A DNA stretch of 64,000 bases, from NCBI RefSeq assembly GCF_036174265.1, contig NZ_CP108055.1, forward strand, positions 4,774,001-4,838,000, written 5' to 3'. The notes under the pieces were generated by a model. It saw nothing but the letters and a program-made list of their open reading frames with translations, did not search any database and was not told where the DNA came from. Numbering within the stretch: the first letter of the stretch is position 1; each line of letters opens with the position of its first letter. Source of the DNA: Streptomyces sp. NBC_00285. GTDB taxonomy: Bacteria; Actinomycetota; Actinomycetes; Streptomycetales; Streptomycetaceae. The position numbers and the translations under genes were made by a program. This document shows, in pieces, positions 54,415-62,659 of the stretch.

Positions 54415-54469
54415 GTGATCACTCTAACGGGGGCCACCGACACCGCCGTGCGGCCGTCGCCGACGGCGC

Positions 54470-56824
54470 TCACGTCGTGCGGGCCGTCCCCGTCCCCTTC
54501 TCCGCGTCCAGCGCGTACACGCAACGATCCTTGCTGCACGCGTACACGACCCCGTCCTTCACCACCGGCGACCCGGTGATCTCGCCGCCGGTCGCCAGCT
54601 TCCACCGCAGCCGGCCGTCGTCGGCCTTCAGCGTGTACAGCAGACGGTCGGTCGACCCGAAGTGGATCCGCCCCTCGGCGACCGCGGGCGCACCCACGAT
54701 GTCCCCGCCCGCCTGGAAGCGCCACTTCGGCGTTCCGGTGACCGCGTCCAGCGTGTACAGCCCCTTGCCGCTGCCCACGTGCACATGGCCCGCGGCGACG
54801 AGCACCGGTTCCACCGACGCCCTGGCCTCCGTGGCGATACGCCACCGGTCGCGGCCGTCCGTGGCGTCGAGGGCGTACACCGTGCCGAGGTAGTCGGCGA
54901 GGTACACCCCGCCGCCGGTCACCGCGGCCCCCGGTACGAAGGTCGGCGGGCACAGGAAGACAGCCGGGGCCTCGAAGTGCCAGCGCACCCGCCCGCTCGC
55001 CACGTCCAGTGCCATCACCCGGGTCCCGGCCGAGACGTACACGAACCCGTCGTGGGCATGGGCCACCCGGACCGGTACCCCGCCGCAGGAGGCCATGTCG
55101 CCGATCGGGAACGCCCAGCGCTCCTCGCCGGTGCGGGCCTCCAGGGCACGCAGGCGGCCGTCCTGCCAGACGTAGACCGTGCCCTCGTGGAGCGCGGGTC
55201 CCGCCTCGGAGGACTCGAAGTCGGTCTGGCAGCCGGCGAGCTCCCAGAGCTTGCGCCCGGTGGATGCCTCCCAGGCCTGGACGCCGCCGCCGCGGGTGCC
55301 GGTGACGACCGTGCCCCGTTCGGCCTTGAGGGAGTACACCCAGGCGTCGGTGTTCAGCCGCCACTGGTCGCCGCCCTCGCGGGCGTCGAGAGCGAAGAGG
55401 GTGGGGCCGTCGGAGGCGTGGATACGGCCGTCCGCGACCGCCATCGACCAGGCCACGTCCCGCGTCTTGAAGCGGCGGCGGCCGGTGCCGACGTCGAGGG
55501 CGTGCACCTCGAAGGAGGTGACGTAGACGAGGTCCCCGGCGACCGCGGGGGTGCCCCAGACGTCGTTGGACATGCGGAACCGCCAGGGCCGCCAGCCGGC
55601 CGCGGTCTCCGGGGGCGCGGCCTGGACCGCCGGGACCGCGGGGCCCACGGCGGGTTCCGTGCCGTTGACGCCGGGGCGCGGGCGGGACCAGGAGGCGACC
55701 AGGCCGGCCTCCGGCGGGGGCGCCTTCACGGCGGCGGCCCGGGCGTCCGAGACGCGCGGGCCCGGCCCGATGGGCACCTGACCGCCCGCGAGCCGGACGG
55801 GGCCGGTGTCGGGGCCGCCGACGGGGACGGCCGCGGGCGGCCGCGGGTCGTAGGCCGGCGGGGGCGGCAGCGCGGGAGTGGGGCGGCCGCCACCGCTGCG
55901 GCCGGCCGCGGGCGGGGGAGGCGCCGCACGGCCACCGCGCCGGGTCTCGATGAGGGCGACCGCCTTCTCGGGCAGCCACGCCGACGCCGTACCGCTGTCG
56001 TCCGAGCCGGAGCCGTAGAGGTGGGGGGCCAGCTGGGCCTGGAGGTCGGCGGGGTTGGGGCGCCCGGTGGCCTCCATCTGCATACAGGACTCGATGAGCG
56101 GACGCAGTTCGTCCGGGAGTCCTTCGAGGTCGGGGCCCTCACGCAGCAGCATGAAAACCGTCTCGACCGGGTTGGCGCCGTGGAAGGGCGGGTGGCCGGT
56201 GGCGGCGAAGACCAGCATCGAGCCGAGCGAGAAGACGTCACTCGCACCGGTGACGCTGCGGGAGTCCTTCGCCTGCTCGGGCGACATGTAGGCGGGGGTA
56301 CCGACAGCGACGTTCGTCATCGTCAAACGGGTGTTCGAGACGCCGGACGCGATGCCGAAGTCGATCACCCGGGGACCGTCCTCGACGACCAGGACGTTGG
56401 AGGGCTTGAGGTCACGGTGGACCAGCCCGGCGCCGTGGATGGACTGCAGGGCCTCGGCGACGCCCGCCGCGAACCAGCGCACCGCCTGGGCCGGGAGCGG
56501 CCCGCAGTCGTTCACTATCTCCTCGAGGGAGGGCGCGGGAACGTACGCGGTGGCCAGCCACGGCACGGCCGCACGCGGGTCCGCGTCGACCACGGCCGCC
56601 GTGTAGAAGCCGGAGACCGCCCGGGCCGCCTCCACCTCACGGGTGAAGCGGACGCGAAAGAGCTGGTCCTCGGCGAGCTCCGTACGGACCGTCTTGATCG
56701 CCACCCGCCGGCCCGAGGCCGAACGCGCGAGATAGACCAGCCCCATGCCGCCGGCACCCAGCCGTCCCAGTACCTCGAACGGCCCGATCCTGCGCGGATC
56801 GTGCTGCGTCAGCTGATCCACCAC
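54470..56824 (-). CDS. afsK: AfsK-type serine/threonine protein kinase with PQQ-like beta-propeller
   Basis: A 784-residue kinase, close to the 799 I recall for S. coelicolor AfsK, with matching start VVDQLTQHDPRRIGPFEVLG. Catalytic features are intact: GAGGMG loop, Lys44 in VAIK, His-Arg-Asp 136-138, DFG at 155-157. Thr168 in SNTRLT falls exactly where AfsK is reported to autophosphorylate. A Pro/Gly/Ala-rich linker (about 310-435) joins the kinase to a C-terminal PQQ-type propeller whose blades repeat the pattern G.VYV....V.ALDA.TG. In the known system AfsK phosphorylates AfsR and also affects hyphal branching. The GTG at 56824 follows GGAGG. The neighbour genes are not afsR or afsS, unlike S. 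coelicolor. Confidence 0.95.
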   Translation of the reverse strand: MVDQLTQHDPRRIGPFEVLGRLGAGGMGLVYLARSASGRRVAIKTVRTELAEDQLFRVRFTREVEAARAVSGFYTAAVVDADPRAAVPWLATAYVPAPSLEEIVNDCGPLPAQAVRWFAAGVAEALQSIHGAGLVHRDLKPSNVLVVEDGPRVIDFGIASGVSNTRLTMTNVAVGTPAYMSPEQAKDSRSVTGASDVFSLGSMLVFAATGHPPFHGANPVETVFMLLREGPDLEGLPDELRPLIESCMQMEATGRPNPADLQAQLAPHLYGSGSDDSGTASAWLPEKAVALIETRRGGRAAPPPPAAGRSGGGRPTPALPPPPAYDPRPPAAVPVGGPDTGPVRLAGGQVPIGPGPRVSDARAAAVKAPPPEAGLVASWSRPRPGVNGTEPAVGPAVPAVQAAPPETAAGWRPWRFRMSNDVWGTPAVAGDLVYVTSFEVHALDVGTGRRRFKTRDVAWSMAVADGRIHASDGPTLFALDAREGGDQWRLNTDAWVYSLKAERGTVVTGTRGGGVQAWEASTGRKLWELAGCQTDFESSEAGPALHEGTVYVWQDGRLRALEARTGEERWAFPIGDMASCGGVPVRVAHAHDGFVYVSAGTRVMALDVASGRVRWHFEAPAVFLCPPTFVPGAAVTGGGVYLADYLGTVYALDATDGRDRWRIATEARASVEPVLVAAGHVHVGSGKGLYTLDAVTGTPKWRFQAGGDIVGAPAVAEGRIHFGSTDRLLYTLKADDGRLRWKLATGGEITGSPVVKDGVVYACSKDRCVYALDAEKGTGTARTT

Positions 56825-56995
56825 TCTGCCTGCCACCTCCCCGTACAAGCCGCGCCACCCACATATGTACGCGACCCCGTGCAGCGTCTCACCACCGCAC
56901 CGCCATGGCGGCACGCGACCCTGATTCTTCCTGGCCGGAGGCCTGGTGGCGAACCCGGGGTCAAATAGGGTGTCTCACCTCAAAGCGGCACCCTT

Positions 56996-57748
56996 CTACC
57001 GCTCGGGCCGCTCCAGAACGGCGAACGACGCCCCTTGATTGTCCGTGACGACGGCCACTTTCCCGTACGACGTCTCGAATGGCGGCGCCTGGACCCGCCC
57101 ACCGAGACGGCTGACCGTACCGAGCACGGACTCGCAGTCCTCGACGCCGAAGTGGACGAGGAAGTGGGGCGGCATCTCGGCGGGGAACACGTCGGAGACG
57201 AGGGCGCGGCCGAAGTCGGGGTGGGCCTCGGGGCCGAAGAGGGCGTCGTGGAAGAGCTCGCCGTAGAAGGCGTTGGCGGCCTCGGTGTCCCTGGCGTACA
57301 GCTCGGCCCAGGCGAAGGTGCCGGGCTCATGCCGGCTGCCGAAGCCCTGGTGACTGCCCGGCTCCCAGAGGCCGAAGACGGCCCCCTCCGCGTCGGTGAC
57401 CAGCGCGGACGTCCCCAGCCCGGCCACCGGCACGGGCGCGGTGACGACCTGTCCGCCGGCCGCCCAGATCCGGTCGGCGAGGGCCTCGATGTCCGGGGTG
57501 GCGAAGTACACCGTCCACACGGTGGGCATACGGCCGTCCGTCTTTCGGGCGAGCGCGGCGACGGGCTCGCCCTTGCGGTGGGCCCACAGGGAGCCCTCCC
57601 GCGCCGTGGGCGCCTCCTCGAAGGTCCACCCGAAGAGCTCACCGTAGAACCGCCTCCCGGCGGCCACGTCGGGAAGCTGCGCGTCCACCCAGCAGGGGAC
57701 GCCCTCGCCGTATCCCGTTCCGTCTGCGGATGCCCTGTTTTCGGCCAT
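56996..57748 (-). CDS. VOC family protein with two glyoxalase-like domains
   Basis: A 250-residue protein of two tandem VOC modules: the first starts CWVDAQLPDVAAGRRFYGELFGW, the second FAWAELYARDTEAANAFYGELF. Each carries the family's FY-G-LF helix. Tandem-VOC proteins in Streptomyces include bleomycin-type drug binders and hydroxylases; this arrangement (MAENRAS start, WTVYFATPDIEAL) is common and mostly uncharacterised. It lies upstream of afsK on the same strand with a 170-base gap, and is divergent from the TetR gene. Confidence 0.85.
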   Translation of the reverse strand: MAENRASADGTGYGEGVPCWVDAQLPDVAAGRRFYGELFGWTFEEAPTAREGSLWAHRKGEPVAALARKTDGRMPTVWTVYFATPDIEALADRIWAAGGQVVTAPVPVAGLGTSALVTDAEGAVFGLWEPGSHQGFGSRHEPGTFAWAELYARDTEAANAFYGELFHDALFGPEAHPDFGRALVSDVFPAEMPPHFLVHFGVEDCESVLGTVSRLGGRVQAPPFETSYGKVAVVTDNQGASFAVLERPER

Positions 57749-57871
57749 ACCGTCAAAGTAACGGTGACTCACGCACCCCGCAGGACCAGGCGCACCCGTC
57801 TCCCGGACCCCGCGCACCCCATTTGCAGTCGGCCGAATCGCGCTCCGATCACCCCTCGGTAAGCTGACGGC

Positions 57872-58519
57872 ATGACAGGACAAGTGCGTACCGTCGACGG
57901 CCGCGTGGCCGGCCGGCGTGGGCAGGCGACCCGGCAGAAGCTGCTCGACTGCCTCAGCGAGATGCTCAGCTCCTCCCCTTACCGGGACGTCAAAGTCATC
58001 GATGTCGCCCGGAAGGCGGGTACTTCACCCGCGACCTTCTACCAGTACTTCCCGGACGTCGAAGGCGCCGTCCTGGAGATCGCGGAGCAAATGGCCACCG
58101 AGGGCGGCCAGTTGACCCAGCTGCTCGACGGCCGGTCGTGGGTCGGCAAGGCCGGCTGGCAGACCGCGCAGGAACTCGTGGACGGCTTCCTCGAGTTCTG
58201 GCGCAGGAACGACGCGATTCTGCGCGTGGTCGACCTCGGAGCCGCCGAGGGGGACAAACGCTTCTACAAACTCCGTATGAAGATCCTCAACTCGGTGAAC
58301 AACTCCCTGTCGGACGCGGTCGCCGAGCTCCAGTCCAAGGGCAGGGTCGACAAGGACGTCAACCCCGCGGCGGTCGCCGGTTCGCTCGTCGCGATGCTCG
58401 CGGCGGTGGCCTCGCACCAGAAGGGCTTCCAGACGTGGGGCGTCAAACAGGCTGAACTCAAGCCGAACCTGGCGCTGTTGGTGCACCTGGGCGTGACAGG
58501 CAAAAAGCCGACGAAGTAG
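57872..58519 (+). CDS. TetR-family transcriptional regulator
   Basis: A 215-residue TetR protein. The DNA-binding domain at residues about 18-65 has the typical RQKLLDCLSEMLSSSPYRDVKVIDVARKAGTSPATFYQYFPDVEGAVLEI pattern. The C-terminal ligand domain is helical, with WRRNDAILRVVDLGAAEGDKRFYKLR, a form I associate with acyl-CoA-metabolism regulators. It is the only TetR gene in the window and converges on the Ddn-like/acyl-CoA dehydrogenase operon, so it is the best local candidate to bind the CTGAC-N5-GTCAG sites. Its own upstream region has only a half-site (CTGACGG just before the ATG). Confidence 0.92.
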   Translation: MTGQVRTVDGRVAGRRGQATRQKLLDCLSEMLSSSPYRDVKVIDVARKAGTSPATFYQYFPDVEGAVLEIAEQMATEGGQLTQLLDGRSWVGKAGWQTAQELVDGFLEFWRRNDAILRVVDLGAAEGDKRFYKLRMKILNSVNNSLSDAVAELQSKGRVDKDVNPAAVAGSLVAMLAAVASHQKGFQTWGVKQAELKPNLALLVHLGVTGKKPTK

Positions 58520-58543
58520 CGCCCCGATGCGAGTCCTGTCTGG

Positions 58544-58577
58544 CAGGCGGCTGTTCACACGGGTGAACGGCCGCCTG
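58544..58577. terminator. Bidirectional terminator, TetR gene / Ddn-like operon
   Basis: CAGGCGGCTGTTCAC at 58544-58558 pairs with GTGAACGGCCGCCTG at 58563-58577 (one mismatch) around an ACGG loop, between two convergent stops. Confidence 0.82.
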
Positions 58578-58585
58578 TGGTGCAT

Positions 58586-59056
58586 CTACTTCCGGACGAT
58601 CCTGAAGAGCCGGATCTCCCGCTCGACCCGCGCCTGGTAGGTGGCGTACGGCGGCCAGAACGTCAGCGCCCTCTTCCACACGGCCGCCCGCTCCTCCCCC
58701 GTCAGCAGCGTCGCCGTGACCGGGATGTCCGCGCCCTTCCAGCTGACCTCGGCCTCCGGGTGCGCGATGAGGTTGGCGGTCCAGGCGGGATGGCCGTCAC
58801 GGCCGAAGTTGGAGCCGATGAGGATCCAGGTACGGCCGGCCTCCTCGGGCATACAGGCCAGCGGGGTCCGGCGCACGAGTCCGCTTCGCGCACCGGTCGA
58901 GGTGAGGACGACGCCCGGCAGCATCTGCGCGCTGAGCAGGACCCTCCCCCGGGTGATCCGGTGAACGGCCCGGTCCAGGGCCGGAATCACATGCGGCGCG
59001 ACCTTGGCGAAGCCGCGGGTGGAGGACACCTTCTGCACGACCCTCTGCCCGATCAC
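58586..59056 (-). CDS. Deazaflavin-dependent nitroreductase family protein, Ddn-like
   Basis: A 156-residue split-barrel protein of the Ddn/DUF385 type with LTSTGARSGLVRRTPL, SNFGRDGHPAWTANLIAHPEAEV and WPPYATYQARVEREIRLFRI, which are conserved in F420H2-dependent quinone reductases. The ATG overlaps the acyl-CoA dehydrogenase stop by four bases, so it is the second gene of that operon. It could pass electrons between F420 and quinone, or reduce an intermediate of the same pathway. It differs clearly from the other Ddn-like protein at 21098. Confidence 0.88.
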   Translation of the reverse strand: MIGQRVVQKVSSTRGFAKVAPHVIPALDRAVHRITRGRVLLSAQMLPGVVLTSTGARSGLVRRTPLACMPEEAGRTWILIGSNFGRDGHPAWTANLIAHPEAEVSWKGADIPVTATLLTGEERAAVWKRALTFWPPYATYQARVEREIRLFRIVRK

Positions 59057-60396
59057 ACCGACACCTCCGTCTTGTCGAAGAGCCGCGCCGCGTCGGCCGC
59101 GTGGGCCCTGAGCCGGTGCGCCGGGCCGAAGAGCAGTTCGTCGCCGGTGGCGCGCTTGAAGTACAGATGCGCCTCGTGCTCCCAGGTGAAACCGATGCCC
59201 CCGTGCAACTGGATGCCCTCACCGGCGGCGGTGCGCAGCGCTTCCAGTGCCTGGGCGAGGGCGAGTCCGCCGACCCGCTGCTCCCCCTGGCCGACGGCCC
59301 AGGCGGCGTAGTAGGCCGCCGAGCGGGCCGCCTGGAGCTGGACGTACACATCGGCCAGCCGGTGCTGGACGGCCTGGAAGGACCCGATCGCCCGCCCGAA
59401 CTGCTCGCGCTGTTTGACGTACTCCACGGTCCGCTCCAATACGCGGTCGGCGGCCCCTACGGCCTCACAGGCGAGGACGGCGGCGGCGGTGTCTCCGAGG
59501 CGGGCCAGTTCTCCGAGAACGTCACCCTCGTCTTCGCCGCCCAGCAACTCGGCCTCCACATCGCGGAGTTGGATGCGGGCGCGGGGCCGGGTGGAGTCCA
59601 GAGCGGTCTGCCGGGTGCGGACGAGTCCGGGCGCGTCACCGGGGACGAGGAACAGCAGGGTGCGGGAGCGTGCGAACCCTCCGGCGTGGGCGGCGACGAG
59701 GAGGAGACCGGCACTGTGACCGTCGAGAACCTGGTCGACCTCGCCGTACAGCCGCCAGCCCGCCGAGCCGGACGGCCCGGCGACGGCTCGCGGCGGTGCG
59801 GGGGTCGCCTGCGCCTGTGCTTGTGCCTGAGACTCCGTCTGCGTGGCCGCGGGGGTGCTCGCCGCGGGAGCCCTCCCCGCCGGGCCGGCATCCGCCGAGC
59901 GCGGCCCGGCGACGGGGACGGCGACACCCGCGCGTCTGGCCTGCACCCCGCCCGCGCGTCCTCCCCCCGCCCAGTCGCCGGTGTTGCTCCCGGTGAGCGC
60001 GAGGGCTTCACCCGGCGGCACGGCGAGGGTCGCGGTCAGAGCGCCGGAGGCGATGCGGGGCAGCAGGCCGGCGCGCTGCTCCTCCGTGCCCAGGGCCAGC
60101 ACGAGCGGCGCCGCGAGCACCGCCGTGGCCTGCAACGGCGTGGCCGCGAGCACCCGTCCCGTCTCCTCGCAGGCCAGCGCCAGTTCGGTCACCGAGCACC
60201 CCGCGCCCCCGTACTTCTCGGGCAACGCAAGCCCCGGCAGCCCCAGTTGTCCGGCGAGGACCTCCCACAGCGCGGGGTCGTGACCGGCCGGGGTGTCGAC
60301 GGCGGCCCTCAACTCCCGCGGCCCGCAGCGGTCCCGCAGCACCGCGCGGAGCGCCCCGCGGATCTCGTCCTGTTCGGCGGTGAAGCGAGCGTCCAT
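59053..60396 (-). CDS. Acyl-CoA dehydrogenase with an inserted low-complexity linker
   Basis: A 447-residue flavoprotein of the acyl-CoA dehydrogenase family. It has the N-terminal helical domain (LALACEETGRVLAATPL), then a middle beta domain, then the C-terminal helices with REQFGRAIGSFQAVQHRLAD and GGIGFTWEHEAHLYFKRA. The middle domain is interrupted at about residues 148-212 by an Ala/Pro/Gln-rich insertion that contains alternating Gln-Ala repeats and is not part of the family fold; the domain resumes at GWRLYGEV. The usual catalytic glutamate is not obvious by eye, as in some heteromeric steroid dehydrogenases. It lies 24 bases from palindrome site 6 and is coupled to the Ddn-like gene. 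Confidence 0.88.
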   Translation of the reverse strand: MDARFTAEQDEIRGALRAVLRDRCGPRELRAAVDTPAGHDPALWEVLAGQLGLPGLALPEKYGGAGCSVTELALACEETGRVLAATPLQATAVLAAPLVLALGTEEQRAGLLPRIASGALTATLAVPPGEALALTGSNTGDWAGGGRAGGVQARRAGVAVPVAGPRSADAGPAGRAPAASTPAATQTESQAQAQAQATPAPPRAVAGPSGSAGWRLYGEVDQVLDGHSAGLLLVAAHAGGFARSRTLLFLVPGDAPGLVRTRQTALDSTRPRARIQLRDVEAELLGGEDEGDVLGELARLGDTAAAVLACEAVGAADRVLERTVEYVKQREQFGRAIGSFQAVQHRLADVYVQLQAARSAAYYAAWAVGQGEQRVGGLALAQALEALRTAAGEGIQLHGGIGFTWEHEAHLYFKRATGDELLFGPAHRLRAHAADAARLFDKTEVSV

Positions 60397-60419
60397 GGCC
60401 CTTCCTCTTCCCTCCGGAT

Positions 60420-60434
60420 CTGACGGTCCGTCAT
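60420..60434. promoter_or_regulatory. CTGAC-N5-GTCAG palindrome, site 6 (one mismatch)
   Basis: CTGACGGTCCGTCAT, identical to site 3 except the last base. It lies between the divergent acyl-CoA dehydrogenase (24 bases) and second thiolase-like gene (45 bases), so one site could control both. Confidence 0.7.
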
Positions 60435-60478
60435 ATTAGGAGCGCCCGCACCAGATGCCCAGAGGCAGGAGGCCCCTC

Positions 60479-61648
60479 ATGCCCCCCGGGAACCGGAAAG
60501 TCGCGATCACCGGCGTGGCCCTGTCCGACTGCGGCCGCGTCGACGGCACCACCCCCTACGCCCTGCACGCCCAGGCGGCCCGCCGCGCCCTGGCCGACGC
60601 CGGCCTGGAGCGCGACCTGGTCGACGGCCTGGCCTCGGCCGGCACCGGCACCCTCGCCCCCGCCGAGATCGCCGAGTACCTGGGCCTGCGCCCCACCTGG
60701 GTCGACTCGACCGCGGTCGGCGGCTCCACCTGGGAGGTCATGGCGGCCCACGCGGCCGACGCGATCGCCGCCGGACACGCGAACGCGGTGCTGCTGGTCT
60801 ACGGCTCCACGGCCCGCGCCGACATCAAGGCGGGCCGCCGCACCGGCACCCTCTCCTTCGGCGCCCGCGGCCCGCTCCAGTTCGAGGCGCCCTACGGCCA
60901 CACCCTGATCGCGAAGTACGCGATGGCGGCCCGCCGGCACATGATCGAACACGGCACGACCGTCGAGCAGTTGGCGCAGGTCGCGGTCCAGGCCCGCGCC
61001 AACGCCGCCCTCAACCCCGACGCGATGTTCCGCGACCCGATCACCGTCGACGACGTCCTGTCCGGCCCGATGATCGCGGACCCCTTCACCAAGCTGCACT
61101 GCTGCATCCGCTCCGACGGCGGCGCGGCGGTGCTGCTCGCGGCCGAGGAGTACGTACGGGACTGCCGTACCGACCCCGTCTGGGTGCTCGGCACCGGCGA
61201 GTACGTCTCGCACGTCAGCATGTCCGAGTGGCCCGACTTCACGGTGTCCCCGGCGGCGGTCAGCGGCCGCCTGGCCTTCGAACGGGCCGGGGTGCGCCCC
61301 GAGGAGATCGAACTCGCCGAGATCTACGACGCGTTCACCTACATGACGCTGGTGACGCTGGAGGACCTCGGCTTCTGCGCGAAGGGCGAGGGCGGTGCCT
61401 TCGTGGAGAAGGGACGCCTGCAGGTCGAGGGCGGGGACCTGCCCGTGAACACCGACGGCGGCGGCCTGTCCGCCCAACACCCCGGAATGCGCGGGCTGTT
61501 CCTGCTCGTGGAGGCCGTACGGCAGCTGCGCGGGGAGGCGGGGGCACGCCAGGTCAGACGCCGGGACGGATCGGCACCCGGGCTGGCCGTGGCGTCCGGA
61601 ACGGGGGGCTGGTTCTGCTCGTCGGGGACGGTGGTGCTGGGGCGTTAG
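60479..61648 (+). CDS. Thiolase-like lipid-transfer protein (Ltp/SCP-x type), second copy
   Basis: A 389-residue thiolase-fold protein related to the one at 50581. It has KVAITGVALSDCGR at the start, IYDAFTYMTLVTLEDLGFC near residue 286 and the glycine loop NTDGGGLSAQHPG. At the nucleophile site it reads AVGGSTWEVMA with no cysteine, so ordinary thiolysis is unlikely; aldol-type cleavage or acyl transfer is more likely. The ATG at 60479 is preceded by AGGAGG at six bases; an in-frame ATG 24 bases earlier lacks this. No DUF35 gene is adjacent, so it may share the one at 51734. Confidence 0.88.
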   Translation: MPPGNRKVAITGVALSDCGRVDGTTPYALHAQAARRALADAGLERDLVDGLASAGTGTLAPAEIAEYLGLRPTWVDSTAVGGSTWEVMAAHAADAIAAGHANAVLLVYGSTARADIKAGRRTGTLSFGARGPLQFEAPYGHTLIAKYAMAARRHMIEHGTTVEQLAQVAVQARANAALNPDAMFRDPITVDDVLSGPMIADPFTKLHCCIRSDGGAAVLLAAEEYVRDCRTDPVWVLGTGEYVSHVSMSEWPDFTVSPAAVSGRLAFERAGVRPEEIELAEIYDAFTYMTLVTLEDLGFCAKGEGGAFVEKGRLQVEGGDLPVNTDGGGLSAQHPGMRGLFLLVEAVRQLRGEAGARQVRRRDGSAPGLAVASGTGGWFCSSGTVVLGR

Positions 61649-61993
61649 GGCGCGACCTCGACGGTCGCCTCGTCGCAGGCCGGGTCCGGGTCCGGGTCCC
61701 GACGGCCTCTGTCCCCCGGACCGGACGGCTCCTTCTCCTGGAGACACCGCACACCCTCGCCGGGCGCGCCGACTTCGGCCGTGAACGCGAAGGAACTGCT
61801 CCCGCCCGGCTTCGGATCGAGTACCGCCCGCTTCCTCACCGTGCGGAGGCGAGTTGCCCCTCACAAAAGGTCAACGGGTGGACTAAGCGATGGACTAACC
61901 GTAGCTCTCCCGGAGGTGTGGCGCACCCGTCGTGGCCGCGTGCGAGGTCGCCCTCACGAAGGGCCGCCGTCCGGCCTCGGTACCGTCTGGGGC
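61649..61993. other. 345-base gap without a clear gene
   Basis: GGTCCG units are repeated around 61683-61700 and partly pair with CCGGACCGGAC about 20 bases later, which may form a terminator for the preceding gene. A short minus-strand frame (61645-61839) reads like the tail of a protein but has no ribosome site or recognisable domain. I cannot support a gene here. Confidence 0.4.
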
Positions 61994-62659
61994 ATGGCAA
62001 CGGATCTTCATGAGCTGCTGAGGTCGCTTCGGGTGTGGGACCAGGAGGTCACCTCCCTGCCCTCCTTCGACCCCTCCGCCGCGCCCGCGACCCCGCTGGA
62101 GCTGTTCACCGTCTGGTTCGCCCAGGCGGTGGCGGCCGGGCAGACCGAGCCGCACACCATGTCCCTCGCGACGGCGGACGCGGAGGGCCGGCCGGACGTG
62201 CGGACGGTGATGCTGCACGGCGCCGACGCGGACGGCTGGGCCTTCGCGAGCCACGCCCACAGCCGCAAGGGCGGACATCTGTCGGCCCGGCCGTACGCCG
62301 CTCTCGGCTTCTACTGGCCGGTCCTCGGCAGGCAGGTGCGGGTGCGGGGACCGGTGACCGCCGCGCCCTCCGAGGACGGCCAGGCGGATCTGCACGCCCG
62401 CTCGACCGGCGCCCTCGCGGCCGCGCTCACCGGCCGGCAGAGCGAAGTCCTCGGCTCACTGGAGGAGTTGGCGCGAGCGTCCGAGGAGTCCTGGGAGCGG
62501 GCGCAGCGCGAACCCGCCGTGCCCGTGCCGTCGTGGACGCTGTACCGACTCGCGCCCGAGGAGGTGGAGTTCTTCCAGGGCGACGAGCGCAGGCGCCATG
62601 TGCGGGTGAACTACCGCCTGGTGGAAGGCGGTTGGACTCAGGAGCTGCTCTGGCCCTGA
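61994..62659 (+). CDS. Pyridoxamine 5'-phosphate oxidase (PdxH-like) family protein
   Basis: A 221-residue split-barrel flavoprotein. The SHAHSRKGGHL segment corresponds to the PdxH FMN-binding S-R-K-G motif, and WTLYRLAPEEVEFFQG near the C-terminus matches the W-x-R...E.EFWQG ending of the family, here with WTLYRL. PdxH oxidises pyridoxamine or pyridoxine phosphate to pyridoxal phosphate using FMN and oxygen. Changes in the last motif leave room for another substrate. Its 3' end overlaps the convergent GNAT gene by 22 bases. The ATG at 61994 begins the conserved region. Confidence 0.85.
   Translation: MATDLHELLRSLRVWDQEVTSLPSFDPSAAPATPLELFTVWFAQAVAAGQTEPHTMSLATADAEGRPDVRTVMLHGADADGWAFASHAHSRKGGHLSARPYAALGFYWPVLGRQVRVRGPVTAAPSEDGQADLHARSTGALAAALTGRQSEVLGSLEELARASEESWERAQREPAVPVPSWTLYRLAPEEVEFFQGDERRRHVRVNYRLVEGGWTQELLWP

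Noticed and set aside
61645..61839. A 64-codon minus-strand frame after the second thiolase-like gene
   Set aside because: It overlaps that gene's stop, has no ribosome site and no domain; it might be a relic but cannot be supported.
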